Shown here: positions 12,424 to 22,876 of the stretch, in pieces
Position numbering within the stretch: position 1 is the stretch's first letter
Layout: each line of letters opens with the position of its first letter
Source of the DNA: Gonatopus flavifemur
Lineage: Eukaryota; Arthropoda; Insecta; Hymenoptera; Dryinidae
Assembly: GCA_018340375.1 (NCBI GenBank)
Contig: JAFFJZ010000072.1
Span: 1 to 64,000, forward strand
Length of the DNA stretch: 64,000 nt
Reading direction: 5' to 3'
Notes under the pieces: generated by a model
What the model saw: only the letters and a program-made list of their open reading frames with translations
The model's database searches: none
What the model was told of the DNA's origin: nothing
Position numbers and translations under genes: made by a program

Positions 12424-13272
12424 TGTGATAATGAAAAAGAGAAAAATCTGGTACTAATATGTGTGAAAATCCAAATAAAAAACGAATTATAAAGGAAAAA
12501 GTCGTTGTAAGAACGGTTAAGATGAGTATATGCTACGTTGGGTGAGAGAGAGTACCATCGAGTAGTTAGAGAGACAGAGATGAGAGCAATAACGTAGAAA
12601 GAATACAACAACAGTGTGCACGTATCTATACACTCGGTATCATAGTATATGTGTGACACACACAACGCAGTATATACGAACGAACGCTAGTACTATGAAA
12701 TAATCACGCATTATAATTATGAATGTAATGAAAGTATTATTGAGAAATGCATCACCGAATTATTATCTATGTAGACCGCAAATGAGGATAGAGAAAGCAT
12801 GTGTCAAAAACCTCGTTGAAAAGTGATGTGATACGAATTAGTATGCCAACAAAGATGTCGTCAAGGCTCCCGTTGGAAGGCAAGATTTATGCTGTGGAGT
12901 GTGGATGTGCTACGATGGCCAATACCTCAACGTTACCGTGATGACGTGTAGAGAAGACAGACCAATCAATGATAAGAGGCGAATGATAAGCGCCACGCGC
13001 GAAAAGCACTTGTAATACACCAGCCTTGGTCTTCCCGCTTGGCAGATGCTCCAACAACACCAGATAAATGCAAATCACAAAACATCCACCATCGGCTGCC
13101 AACAAAACAGCTACTTATCGTTAGTTGCTCAAAAAAATGCCCGAGCCGATAAGGGATGCACTGAAACAAGGTCGACCGCGATAGGGCCACAAAATATGCA
13201 GTAAAACAGTAGACAAAGTAGAGCGAAGCAAGAGCGTGCAGGCTTATACTCACAGAGAGAGAGAGGTGATAG

Positions 13273-13506
13273 ATGGAGAACAATGGGGATTCAACCTGCT
13301 TATTCAATGACATTAGGAAATATGAAAATCAAATATTTAAAAAACCTTATCTACATAAAAATGAATTCGGGTATAAAAAGAAAAGTGAAGAGGAAAGACC
13401 GTGCAAAACATGCGAAAATCTAAATAAAGGCACTAGATACCACCCCGTAGAGAAATGCTGGTTTAAAACAAAAGAAGGAGAGAGACACACCAACACAACG
13501 AGTTGA
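13273..13506 (+). pseudogene. Gag, C-terminal (nucleocapsid) part of gypsy A
   Basis: The frame resumes just past the LINE. It contains CKTCENLNKGTRYHPVEKCW, that is Cys-x2-Cys-x9-His-x4-Cys, a zinc-knuckle-like motif with a longer loop than the usual retroviral CCHC. Lysine-rich flanks fit nucleic-acid binding. The junction with the first part is not in frame across the LINE without allowing for target duplication or small changes. Confidence 0.6.
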
Positions 13507-13589
13507 GTAGGTAACAACTCGGTCATTGATGTGGAGTTGAACACTGAGAAAAAAAACGGATAAACACACCATTAATCAAGGTCAAACTA

Positions 13590-16569
13590 TTGTTAGAAGA
13601 TAAACTAGAAATTCGAGGAACATATGATCCAGGATCTCAGGTATCACTCATAAATTCAAGATTGGTTGATATAAAAGGGGCGGAAAATGATGTAAATAAA
13701 ATATACTTGGAATCGGTTAATGGCGTGGGAACAACAAAAGGATTAATTACGATTAAGATAAAAATATTTGATATTGAAGAAGAAACGGACGTGTACATAG
13801 TTGAAGAAGAAAACTTTCAGGACTTCATCATTGGGCTGGATATAATAAAGAACTTCAAATTGATACAGGATGAAGGATTACAAAGTTCACAGGAGAAAGG
13901 AACAGATTTGAAAATAAAGGCAGATGAAATATATGATTACAATGAAAATGAACAATACTTGGTAAATTCCAATGAACACATCAAAGAGGATGAATTCAAA
14001 GTCATTTCAGACCTTTTAGATGATATAAAAAAGACTGAGATAACAAACCTAATAGAAGAATATAACTCCATATTTGCGAAAGACAAATATGACATTGGCA
14101 CGGTAACAGATTATGAGGCTAGGATAGATCCAATTGTGGATAAATACTGTAGTAAAAGTCCATACAGATGTACAATAGAGGATAAGAAAGAAATCGAAGA
14201 GCAAGTGGGGAAGTTGCTAGAAAAAGGATCAATTGAAGAATCCTATAGTCCTTCCGCCGCATCAGTGACACTGGCATATAAAAGGGAGGAAGAGAAGCGA
14301 TCTAGATTATGCATAGACTTCAGAGACTTGAATAAGATTATTGTGCCACAAGCCCAACCATTTCACTAATAAACGACCTGATAATCAAAACGAGAAACTG
14401 TAAGTACTCTACTACACTAGATATAAATTCTGCTTTTTGGTCGATCCCACTACGCATTGAAGATAGAAAGAAGACGGGATTCGTAACACAGGATGGACAC
14501 TTCTAATGGACATGCCTACCATTTGGACTGAAGACATCACCAGCAATTTTTCAAAGAATTTTATCCAATATATTAAGGAAACATAATCCAAAAAAATTCA
14601 CAGAAAACTATAAGGTGACATTATTTCATTCAGAAACATTTCGAGAACATATAGAACACATAAAAAGAGTATCGAACGCAATTATAAGAGAAGGTTTCAG
14701 GTTGAAATTGAAAGAATGTACATTCGCAGCGAAATCAGTGAAATCTCTCGGTCATATAAGACCAGTAAAGGACAATTTCATTTCAATCCAAAATTTTCCA
14801 ACCCCTAAAACACAGAAAAATATCAGGTAATTCTTAGGAAAAGTCCATTTTTATCATGAGTACATACCGAAAAGCTCGATATTGTTAGATCCGCTACATA
14901 GATTACTGAGGAAAAATGGGAGGTTCGTATAGGCAGAAGATTGTGAAAAGTCTTTCACGAAAATAAAGGAATTACTATGTTCTCAACCAGTGCTAGAGAT
15001 ATTCGACAAAGATTTGCCTATACGAATTTACACAGACGCATCACTTGAAGGTATAGTTGCGGTATTCAAACAGGTACAGCATAACGGAATAGAGAAGCCA
15101 GTAGCACACTTTTCGAAAAAATTGAACGAATCTCAAAAGAGGAAAAAAGCGATATACTTGGAATGCCTAGCTGTCAAAGAAGCGGTCAAATATTGGCAAC
15201 ACTGTTTGATCGGAAGAAGATTCGGAGTGTATTCAGACCATAAACCGTTAGAGAACATGAATATCAAAGTGAGAACGGATGAAGAATTAGGTGAGCTAAC
15301 TTATTATCTATCACAATATGATTTCCGAATAAGATATGTCCCAGGAAAGGATAACGTCGAAGCGGATTGCCTAAGTCGAAATTCGGTATCAGAACCAAGT
15401 GATAATACAGAAGTACTCAAATTAGTAAATTTCATGAAAATAGAAGAAATGAGGATGGACCAAAACAAAAATGAATGGATACAGAAAACGAAACCGAAAT
15501 TGATGAAAAAAGGTGGAGTATTCTATGAAAAAATCAGAAATAAGGAGAAGATAGTTTCATCTGAAGAATCAAGTATAGAGATGATAAGAAAAATGCACAG
15601 TGGATGGTGCCACATAGGGATTGGACAAACAACAAATAGAATATGTCCGTATTACACAGCCAGGAGGCTAACAGAAAATATAAAAAAGATATGCAAAACA
15701 TGTGAAATATGTATCAAAAATAAGTCTAGAGGTCAACAAAATTAGGGCCTGATGTCGCAATTAGGACCAGCAACCAGACCGTTTGGAATAATATCTATAG
15801 ACACTATTAGAGGCTTTGGAGGACTTAGATCAACGAAAAAATACCTCCATCTGCTGGTTGATCATTTTACCAGATATGCATTTATTGCAACTGCGAGGAC
15901 ACAAAATGCTACCGATTTCATAAAGTTGGTAAAAAATGTACTAGAAACAGACAAGGTTGAAACAATACTCACAGACCAATATCCAGGCATCAATTGAAGG
16001 GAATTCAAAGAGTATTTAGAACAAAACGATGTTAGACTGATTTCCACTGCTGTAAATGCACCATTTTCAAACGGCTCAAACGAGAGTTAAACCAGACCCT
16101 TGTCAATGAAATAAGATGCAGAATGAAAGAAGGAGAGAAGGAAAACGCTTGGGCAACGATTGCCAGGGAATGCGTAGAGAGGTACAATGAGACAGAACAT
16201 ACGGTTACTGGTTTTGCACCAAGGTATCTACTGGATGGCACGGATACCAGTATTCCACCTGACAAATTGAAGAGGAGGAAACATCAAGAGGACTGGATAG
16301 AAGATGAAAAATTAGTCCTGGAAAGAACCGCTAAGTCACATAATTACAACAACAAATTATTTGATAAGAACAGAAGACATCATCAATTCAATACGGGTGA
16401 CATGGTATATATAGAGAATAGTAGTAGATTAAATAGGAAGAAACTAGACGATTTGAGAATTGGACCATTTGAAAGAATAGACAAAATATCGAACACGATA
16501 TACAAAGTTAAGACTAATAGGAAAAAATCAGAGACAGGTTTGTTCCACATAACAAAACTGATCCCAGTA
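13590..16569 (+). pseudogene. Pol of gypsy A: protease, RT, RNase H, integrase (broken)
   Basis: The domains appear in order. An aspartic protease has the active-site block YDPGSQVSLI. The RT has CIDFRDLNKI, LDINSAFWSIPL and LPFGLKTSPAIFQR. RNase H has YTDASLEG, ECLAVKEAVKYW and YSDHKPLE, then GKDNVEADCLSR. The integrase has a His/Cys finger (MHSGWCHIG, CKTCEIC), a core with SIDTIRG and LTDQYPG, and a C-terminal stretch with GDMVYIENSS and GPFERI. Damage: a frameshift near 14369, stops near 14504, 14828 and 14930, a stop at about 15996 in integrase, and a small deletion that removes the YxDD box (about 14610). The reading frame runs into the tip of the foldback element, which supplies the present stop. 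Confidence 0.8.
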
Positions 16570-19500
16570 CCCTGGTAGAAATTCTCGCTAGTAAACCATA
16601 AGGCACTAATCAGTTCATCCTTTTCACTGGTGAGGCACTAATCGGGAAAACTTACCGGTAACTGATGAGGGATGTAACACTCGCACCAACGAGGGACTAA
16701 TCAGGTAAACTAAGCAGACACTAGAAAGTAACTGATGAGGCACTTGTCAGTAACTGACGAGGAATTTTTTGGAATAAATATGACTCTCTAAATTTCTTGG
16801 AGTGGAATAGCACTCTTGAAAAATGTGTATTTCAGGGGGAAAAAAATCTGTCACAGATTTTAGTTATTTTTGTAAAAGAAAATAAAAATAATCCATTTTT
16901 ATCTTTTCACCAACATCCCCAAACTCCGCAACATTCTGTAATTGCTCGTTGTACTGATGGGAATTTATTATCCACCTTCGAGGATTCGAACCGCTGTAAT
17001 CAACCTACCTGAACGTGAACCTACACAACCTATGCCTAAACGACCTGAGCTAAACCGACACTTGCGTCTGTGGTAGAAAAAGTTGCAACAAGTGTTCCTG
17101 GAGTACCTCGGTTGATTTCCTGTAGAACGATGTGTTACAATAATAATCGAATCAGACTCGATAAATTTTTGAATCATTATAATATTAGGGATAAATATAG
17201 CGAAGTATTGAAAATTTTGTAATGATGTGCCAGTGAATAGAATTGGATTCCGACGTTGAGAAAATTTCCAATCCATGTAATTTTCTAACCTCAAAATTTT
17301 TGAATCACATATACTTATATGAGATATATGTACTGTGAGAGGTTATATAATTTTATCAATAAAATGAATTGAACTTACCATTATTGATGGATAATTTCAT
17401 ATGAAGTGAATTGTGAATTTCGAAGTGAATTTAATTCAATGTATATTAAATCGACGCTCAAAGTTTCTATTTTTTGCAATGCTTTGGTTTGAGTCTGTAT
17501 CCAAATTTTTCTTTACTTTCAAGATCATTATTTCATTCTCTTGGAGACTTACAGAATTTCCTTATTGAAAGTGATTGTGCTGATTTGGAATACCTTTAGT
17601 TCTGTATGATACTAATAATTGATAATCCTAGGTGTCATTAGTCAATACCGCATATCTGAGTCACTGTGTTTGATACCATGTATTGATAAACAATTGTGAG
17701 TATACCCTGTAACAATAAACAATACTGGATATAGTTGATAAATACCATGTATCGATGAACAATATTGGATGTAGTTGATCGATACCATGTATCCATGAAC
17801 AATATTGGATACAGTTGATCGATGCCATGAATCGATGAACAAAATTGGATATAGTTGATCGATACCACATATCCTTGTAGGAGATCATATTTAGGTTGTT
17901 TGAACTGTATATATGAACCTTAATGTTGATTTTATTTATGGAAATTGCAATTGTAGATCTCTTTCAATTTCATAAAACTATTTTGAATTAAATCTTACGA
18001 AAGCTTTTCAAATTGATATTTCAGTACTGGATGTACCATACTGAAAATCATTTCAGTTCTTTGGGTTGATTTTTCATAAAAGAGTTTGTTTTTTGTGATT
18101 TATTAAGTTATACAAACAATTTTTACAAAACCCCAGTAATTTTACACTTTTGAATCATGAAACATTTATTCTGATACATAGTTTAAAGTGTTTTGTCTTT
18201 TCAGATACCCAAGAACGTTTCAAACAAAACATTTCATTTCAAGTATCTACATTTCATTGAAAACATGTCATTCAATGGAATATTTTGATCACAGTCTTCT
18301 TGTATTGTAAGAGTTCCTTTCAGATTCATATACTCTTACTAAAATCCATTGAAAATCTGAATTATTCTTTGACTTATTCTCTTTTCATGGGCTTTTTTAA
18401 TGGCTTATGTATATGTTTATTAATCGTATAACACTAATATACAACTATCCGATTGCATTGTAAAATATAACACCTTTTCATGTATACATCTCATATATCT
18501 GTACCGTTTACTGTGAAACATTCATTATATTTCGAACATTTATCACAATTAATGAAATTATTATACATAATTCAACCTAACATTAACAAGATATACTGAA
18601 TGTTTCATAATGAAGGCCACAGGCCACAGATATATGAGATGTATACATGAAAAGGTGTTATATTTTACGATGCAATCGGATAGTTGTATATTAGTGTTAT
18701 ACGATTAATAAACATATACATAAGCCATTAAAAAAGCCCATGAAAAGAGAATAAGTCAAAGAATAATTCAGATTTTCAATGGATTTTAGTAAGAGTATAT
18801 GAATCTGAAAGGAACTCTTACAATACAAGAAGACTGTGATCAAAATATTCCATTGAATGACATGTTTTCAATGAAATGTAGATACTTGAAATGAAATGTT
18901 TTGTTTGAAACGTTCTTGGGTATCTGAAAAGACAAAACACTTTAAACTATGTATCAGAATAAATGTTTCATGATTCAAAAGTGTAAAATTACTGGGGTTT
19001 TGTAAAAATTGTTTGTATAACTTAATAAATCACAAAAAACAAACTCTTTTATGAAAAATCAACCAAAAGAACTGAAATGATTTTCAGTATGGTACATCCA
19101 GTACTGAAATATCAATTTGAAAAGCTTTCGTAAGATTTAATTCAAAATAGTTTTATGAAATTGAAAGAGATCTACAATTGCAATTTCCATAAATAAAATC
19201 AACATTAAGGTTCATATATACAGTTCAAACAACCTAAATATGATCTCCTACAAGGATATGTGGTATCGATCAACTATATCCAATTTTGTTCATCGATCCA
19301 TGGCATCGATCAACTGTATCCAATATTGTTCATGAATACATGGTATCGATCAACTACATCCAATATTGTTCATCGATACATGGTATTTATCAACTATATC
19401 CAGTATTGTTTATTGTTACAGGGTATACTCACTATTGTTCATGAATACATGGTATCACACACAGTGACCAATGAGGTATGAGTCATGAGGTATTGGCTAA

Positions 19501-20382
19501 TGACACCTAGGATTATCAATTATTGGTATCATATAGAACTAAAGGTATTCCAGATCAGTACCATCACTTTTAATAAGAAAATTCCATAAGTTTCCAAGAG
19601 AATGAAATAATTATCCTGAAAGTAAACAAAAGTTTAGATGAATATTCAAAACCAAGCATTGCAAGACATAGAAAATCTGAGCATCGATTTAATATGAATA
19701 AGCTGGGATATTTTGCTCTAAGACAGGTGATATTTTAATTCACAAATAGGTGAAGTATAATTCACTCTCTACTTACAGTGATACTTTTCATTCTAGTTTG
19801 AAAAGTGGAGAGATTTACTCTACTAAAGTGATCTTGTCACTCTTGGAGAGTGAAAGTGCTAATGCATTTTACATTGAGAGTGGAAATTTCACTCTTAGAA
19901 ATTTAGGGGGTATACTGTAGTAATAACTACAACTCTTCACTTAGAATATAGATGCAATTAAGAGAAATTACCTCTCGAGTCTTGGAATGAATAAAAAGTT
20001 ATTTTCACTTATGAATCATGCCAAAATTGTTGCTCAATCCCTACTCATCTTTAAAGTTAATCCATCAAAAATGTCGTCTCTTCTGATAAAAAGTGCAAGG
20101 AACATTTTATTCAATCCAAGATTGAAGAGCTCATGTCTCTTCATTCAATTTATACCTGGAGTGAATACTTGTAATTATCAGTAGAGAAGATTTTACTCTA
20201 CTATTATTAATTAGTTCAGATTATCAAATACTGATGAGTAACTCATTAGTTTGTCCCAATCAATGCTAGTTGGATCCAACTTATCAGTTATTGACTAGCC
20301 CCTTGCTAGTTTTTCCTAATTAGTTCTTCCTTCTTAGTGCCTCATCGGTCATAGGGAAGAACTTGTAACATTTCTACCAGGG
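16570..20382. mobile_element. 3.8-kb foldback (long inverted repeat) DNA element
   Basis: The tips are CCCTGGTAGAAAT on both ends, flanked by TA (16568-16569 and 20383-20384). Removing the element and one TA leaves the gypsy pol frame open into the following sequence, which supports a TA target duplication. The arms are long: close similarity runs from about 17450 to 18502 and, reversed, from 18626 to about 19690, with a 123-bp centre. The outer parts are more diverged. No transposase is visible; the open frames in the arms come from the repeat array. The superfamily is uncertain. TA targets fit Tc1/mariner-like or some other TA-specific families. Confidence 0.75.
17717..17880 (-). repeat. 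Subterminal array of four 40-bp repeats (left arm)
   Basis: Four consecutive 40-bp units follow the pattern aacaatattggatayagttg then atcgataccatgtatcgatg, each differing at a few bases. The mirrored copy in the other arm is at about 19258-19420. Arrays of short repeats inside long inverted arms are typical of foldback elements and may bind a transposase supplied in trans. The units are multiples of neither three nor a splice pattern, so the open frames across them are incidental. Confidence 0.7.
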
Positions 20383-20482
20383 TAGCGGTTACAGACGAAA
20401 ACACAGATGGAGAGGATTGAACCAAAATACCCTAGGATGAAAATACGCTGCAACGATTCTCATCCCAGGGGGGGGGGGTGGA

Positions 20483-21044
20483 TGTAAAGAAAATGTATTT
20501 CCTCCAATTTGAATGAGCCGCGCTCTTCATGCTCTAAGCAACATGCGAAATGACCCCGCTAGATGGAACAAGCAGAGCGAGGATCAGAGTGACTGATTAT
20601 CAATAGACAGAGGCAGATTGATAAGAGATGAAAGAAGCGAATTGTTGTGTACGAGAGAATCGTAAGACAGATTATTTGAAAGATTTATTGAAAGAGATCA
20701 TTCATCGCCAACGATCAAGTTCGTAAATAAAGAAAGGATAATACTAGGCTTCAATTGGGAGGGGGTTATTTCGCCGAAAATGTTTTTGGCCGAAAATTTG
20801 TTCATTGGCAGATTTGATAGAAGTAACTACACATTCCCAAGAAATACTAGTGATTCTCCAATGCAGAAAATTCGGCCAAAAACATTTCCGGCTAAAAGAC
20901 CCTCTACCCTTCAATTGTCGTTTCTTTGTTTACAGGTAGGAGTGTGAATATTGTAAATATTGTACATAGCTGTGAATCATAAATGAATTTCACGCTTTGT
21001 TTACAGAGAAACACATTGTGTCGGTTATTATCTGCAAACGACCT
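20483..21044 (+). repeat. 3' LTR of gypsy element A, carrying a MITE
   Basis: Apart from the 152-bp MITE and its 8-bp duplication it matches the 5' LTR, with scattered substitutions and a few small indels. It follows the purine tract at about 20467-20482. The divergence between the LTRs suggests an old insertion. Confidence 0.8.
20758..20909. mobile_element. 152-bp hAT-type MITE in the 3' LTR
   Basis: It is flanked by the 8-bp direct repeat TTCAATTG at 20750-20757 and 20910-20917; the other LTR has a single, near-identical copy of this target. The ends form inverted repeats of about 38 bp, including atgtttttggccgaa. An 8-bp duplication points to the hAT superfamily. There is no coding content. 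Confidence 0.8.
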
Positions 21045-22470
21045 TGTATGTTATGCATAAATACCATTTTTGAATTGTTATCCAACTACGGAAAGAACAG
21101 TTTAATTATAATTAGAAAATATTTCATAAAATATAACGGATTGAATATTTGTTTGGTGTGAATGATGTTTCATTGAACTAAAGTTGTTTCTATAACCAGT
21201 GCATATTTAATTGATATAGACGCAATTCTCATCCATTTACAGGAAATAAATGTGGATTGATCAAAATCAAATTTGGTCATATTGAAAAAAAAAATCAAAT
21301 CTTTTATTCAAAAAAATATTTAGTGAATATGATTGGATTATTTCCTTAGTGCCCCTACCAGCATGGGAATGTGGATACTTGATAGATGCTTTCGACATTC
21401 GTACAGAATGTCAAAATTCAATGAGAAGGAAAAGAACGCGAATATTGGACTTGAGATTTTCATGAATGTCGAAAATCCAAATATCACCGTCGAAATTGAA
21501 AGAGTGAATACACAATTCATAATCCAATGTATCAAATGTATGAGAAGCGCTACGATCGATGTATAGTATCGCGACTCGTTAGTAAAATTTTGCGCGGCAT
21601 TATACCTAGATTCGAACACTACGAAAGATTGCGGAGATTGCACCAGATAACATAGCCTTCAATAGAGACTCCCCTCACCATCGAAGTTTCCAGACTTGTA
21701 TATCCATGCCTCCGATAAGTGTTTTAAGTAGACAAGAGTCGATATGACCAATTCTAAGATTATTCAATTCTTTCCATTGGCCATTCTATTTAATTAAATA
21801 CTCTGATGAATTGATCGAAGGGAAAAAGTGCATAAATTATGCACAGTCGGTCACTCCGACAAGAGAAAATTTTCCAAGTTGATGAAAAATTAAAAAATAT
21901 TTTATTCTCCTGATCAGTTGAAAATTTCTATGAATCCATCACCAAAAAGTATATATCGAATTCCGATATTTTCAGGGGGAAATATATCGATAACGATATA
22001 TATCTGACAGAAAAATATCGATGAAAAATATCGATATATCATCTAAAAAATATCGATAAATATCGTCGATCACTACTATGCAATAATATGTTCTTTATGG
22101 GATTTCATTACTACACATACGTCAACCAATTCCGGTTCTGCATGTAACCGAAATTATAATGTTGTTCGAATTGTGGAACATTTGATTTCAGTTGCCAAAA
22201 GTAAGCAACTCTATTCCACATGCATCACTCAATTATGTGATTTCCAAAACGTCGCCTCCAATGCACCACGTCTTCCAAACGTTCAATTGAGCCCAGTTTG
22301 GGCACGAAGTAATGTCTCATGGCACAGAACAATTCTAAAGAGCGGTGAGTCAAACATTGTGATATACAAAAAATAACGGCCACCCTAATCCCGACTTGCA
22401 ACGGAACCCCGGCTGTATCTATTAGTCCACTCACAGTAGGAAATTTACTGTATTCTCAACACACGTGTAT
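21045..22470. other. No gene; atatcgat-rich repeat at 21945-22085
   Basis: Apart from the atatcgat tract, related to that at 6640-6780, only AT-rich sequence with short incidental frames was seen. Confidence 0.45.
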
Positions 22471-22479
22471 GTTCCACAC

Positions 22480-22618
22480 GGTACACTCAAAATTAGTGTT
22501 GAATATTGACACAATGGATGTGAGGAATGAACACAAGAGTGTTAAGTTGATTTTGAAAATCTTTCAATTCTACACTCATCTGTGTTGATTTGGAACACGA
22601 ATTTTGAGTGGACCGTTT
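22480..22618. mobile_element. Possible 140-bp MITE
   Basis: The left end cggtacactcaaaatt and the reversed right end cggtccactcaaaatt match at 15 of 16 bases, and the similarity extends loosely inward (agtgttgaat versus cgtgttccaa). No target duplication was resolved. Confidence 0.5.
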
Positions 22619-22683
22619 GTAACATAAAATTTCTTAGTGTATGATGATTGTTGAGATCTTGATGTTTTTTTTTAAAATCTCAC

Positions 22684-22876
22684 CTCCTCTTCGATGTTCT
22701 TTCCCTTAGCTGGCTCACTATTCTCAAATTGCACGGAATTGTCATTAGGTTTGTGTGGTACCGGTCTTGGAGGTGGCCCATCATCTTCATTACAAATAAT
22801 ATCAGCAAGATCACTCCATTCAGTTGTTCCATCCATCTCCGCATAACTGTCAGAGTTGGCGAAGTCATTGAAATAC
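22684..22876 (-). CDS. Internal exon: acidic, proline-rich segment of the putative LRR membrane protein
   Basis: On the minus strand a pyrimidine-rich acceptor (ttttcttcatttgaag) opens a 193-bp exon in phase 2, ending at gaggag before the donor GTGAGA in phase 0. Its 64 full codons are open in one frame and read as a low-complexity acidic stalk (YFNDFANSDSYAEMD, EWSDLADIICNEDD) with a PPPRPVPHKP stretch and a charged end (AKGKNIEEE). Phase 0 at the donor fits the phase-0 start of the exon at 3591. It is small, lies alone among repeats and has strong splice borders. Assignment to the same gene as the LRR exons is inference from strand, phase and composition. Confidence 0.55.

Larger units (their letters stand above)
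8044..13262 (-). mobile_element. Near full-length CR1-like non-LTR retrotransposon inserted in gag of gypsy A
   Basis: Reading on the minus strand, about 840 bp of 5' leader is followed by ORF1 (12423-11296), a 54-bp gap, ORF2 (11241-8430) and a 3' UTR ending in a (TATC)n tail at about 8064-8044. At least part of the tail abuts the interrupted gag codons. The motif gatagat is found at both junctions (about 8047 and 13268), which fits a short target duplication but is confounded by the tail repeat. The 3' UTR contains a tandem duplication of about 64 bp (8276-8340 and 8341-8400). It is younger than gypsy A because it interrupts it. Confidence 0.8.
6788..21044 (+). mobile_element. Ty3/gypsy LTR retrotransposon A, with three nested insertions
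   Basis: The two ends share a long direct repeat (6788-7176 and 20483-21044). Gag-like, protease, RT, RNase H and integrase segments lie between them in order on the plus strand, and a purine-rich tract (agggggggggg) precedes the 3' repeat. Without the insertions the element would be about 5 to 5.5 kb. It contains a reversed LINE in gag, a foldback element at the end of pol and a MITE in the 3' LTR. Frameshifts and stops in pol, and the loss of the YxDD box, show it is dead. A flanking target duplication could not be set with confidence. It sits inside the inferred 19-kb last intron of the LRR gene, in the opposite orientation. Confidence 0.85.

Noticed and set aside
17717..17880. CRISPR-like look of evenly spaced repeats
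   Set aside because: The units are contiguous with no unique spacers, and the context is eukaryotic transposon DNA.
17638..17888. Overlapping open frames on three phases with a repeated YIQFCSSIHGIDQ-like pattern
   Set aside because: They arise from the 40-bp tandem units of the foldback arm; the mirror copies at 19260-19481 do the same. The unit is not a multiple of three, so all frames stay open by chance.
16570..20382. Polinton or Maverick-type element, because of the long inverted repeats
   Set aside because: It is far too short, with no polymerase, integrase or capsid genes, and the arms fill most of its length.
21338..21643. Hydrophobic 101-codon open frame
   Set aside because: The composition reflects AT-rich DNA; there are no paired splice borders and no family motif.
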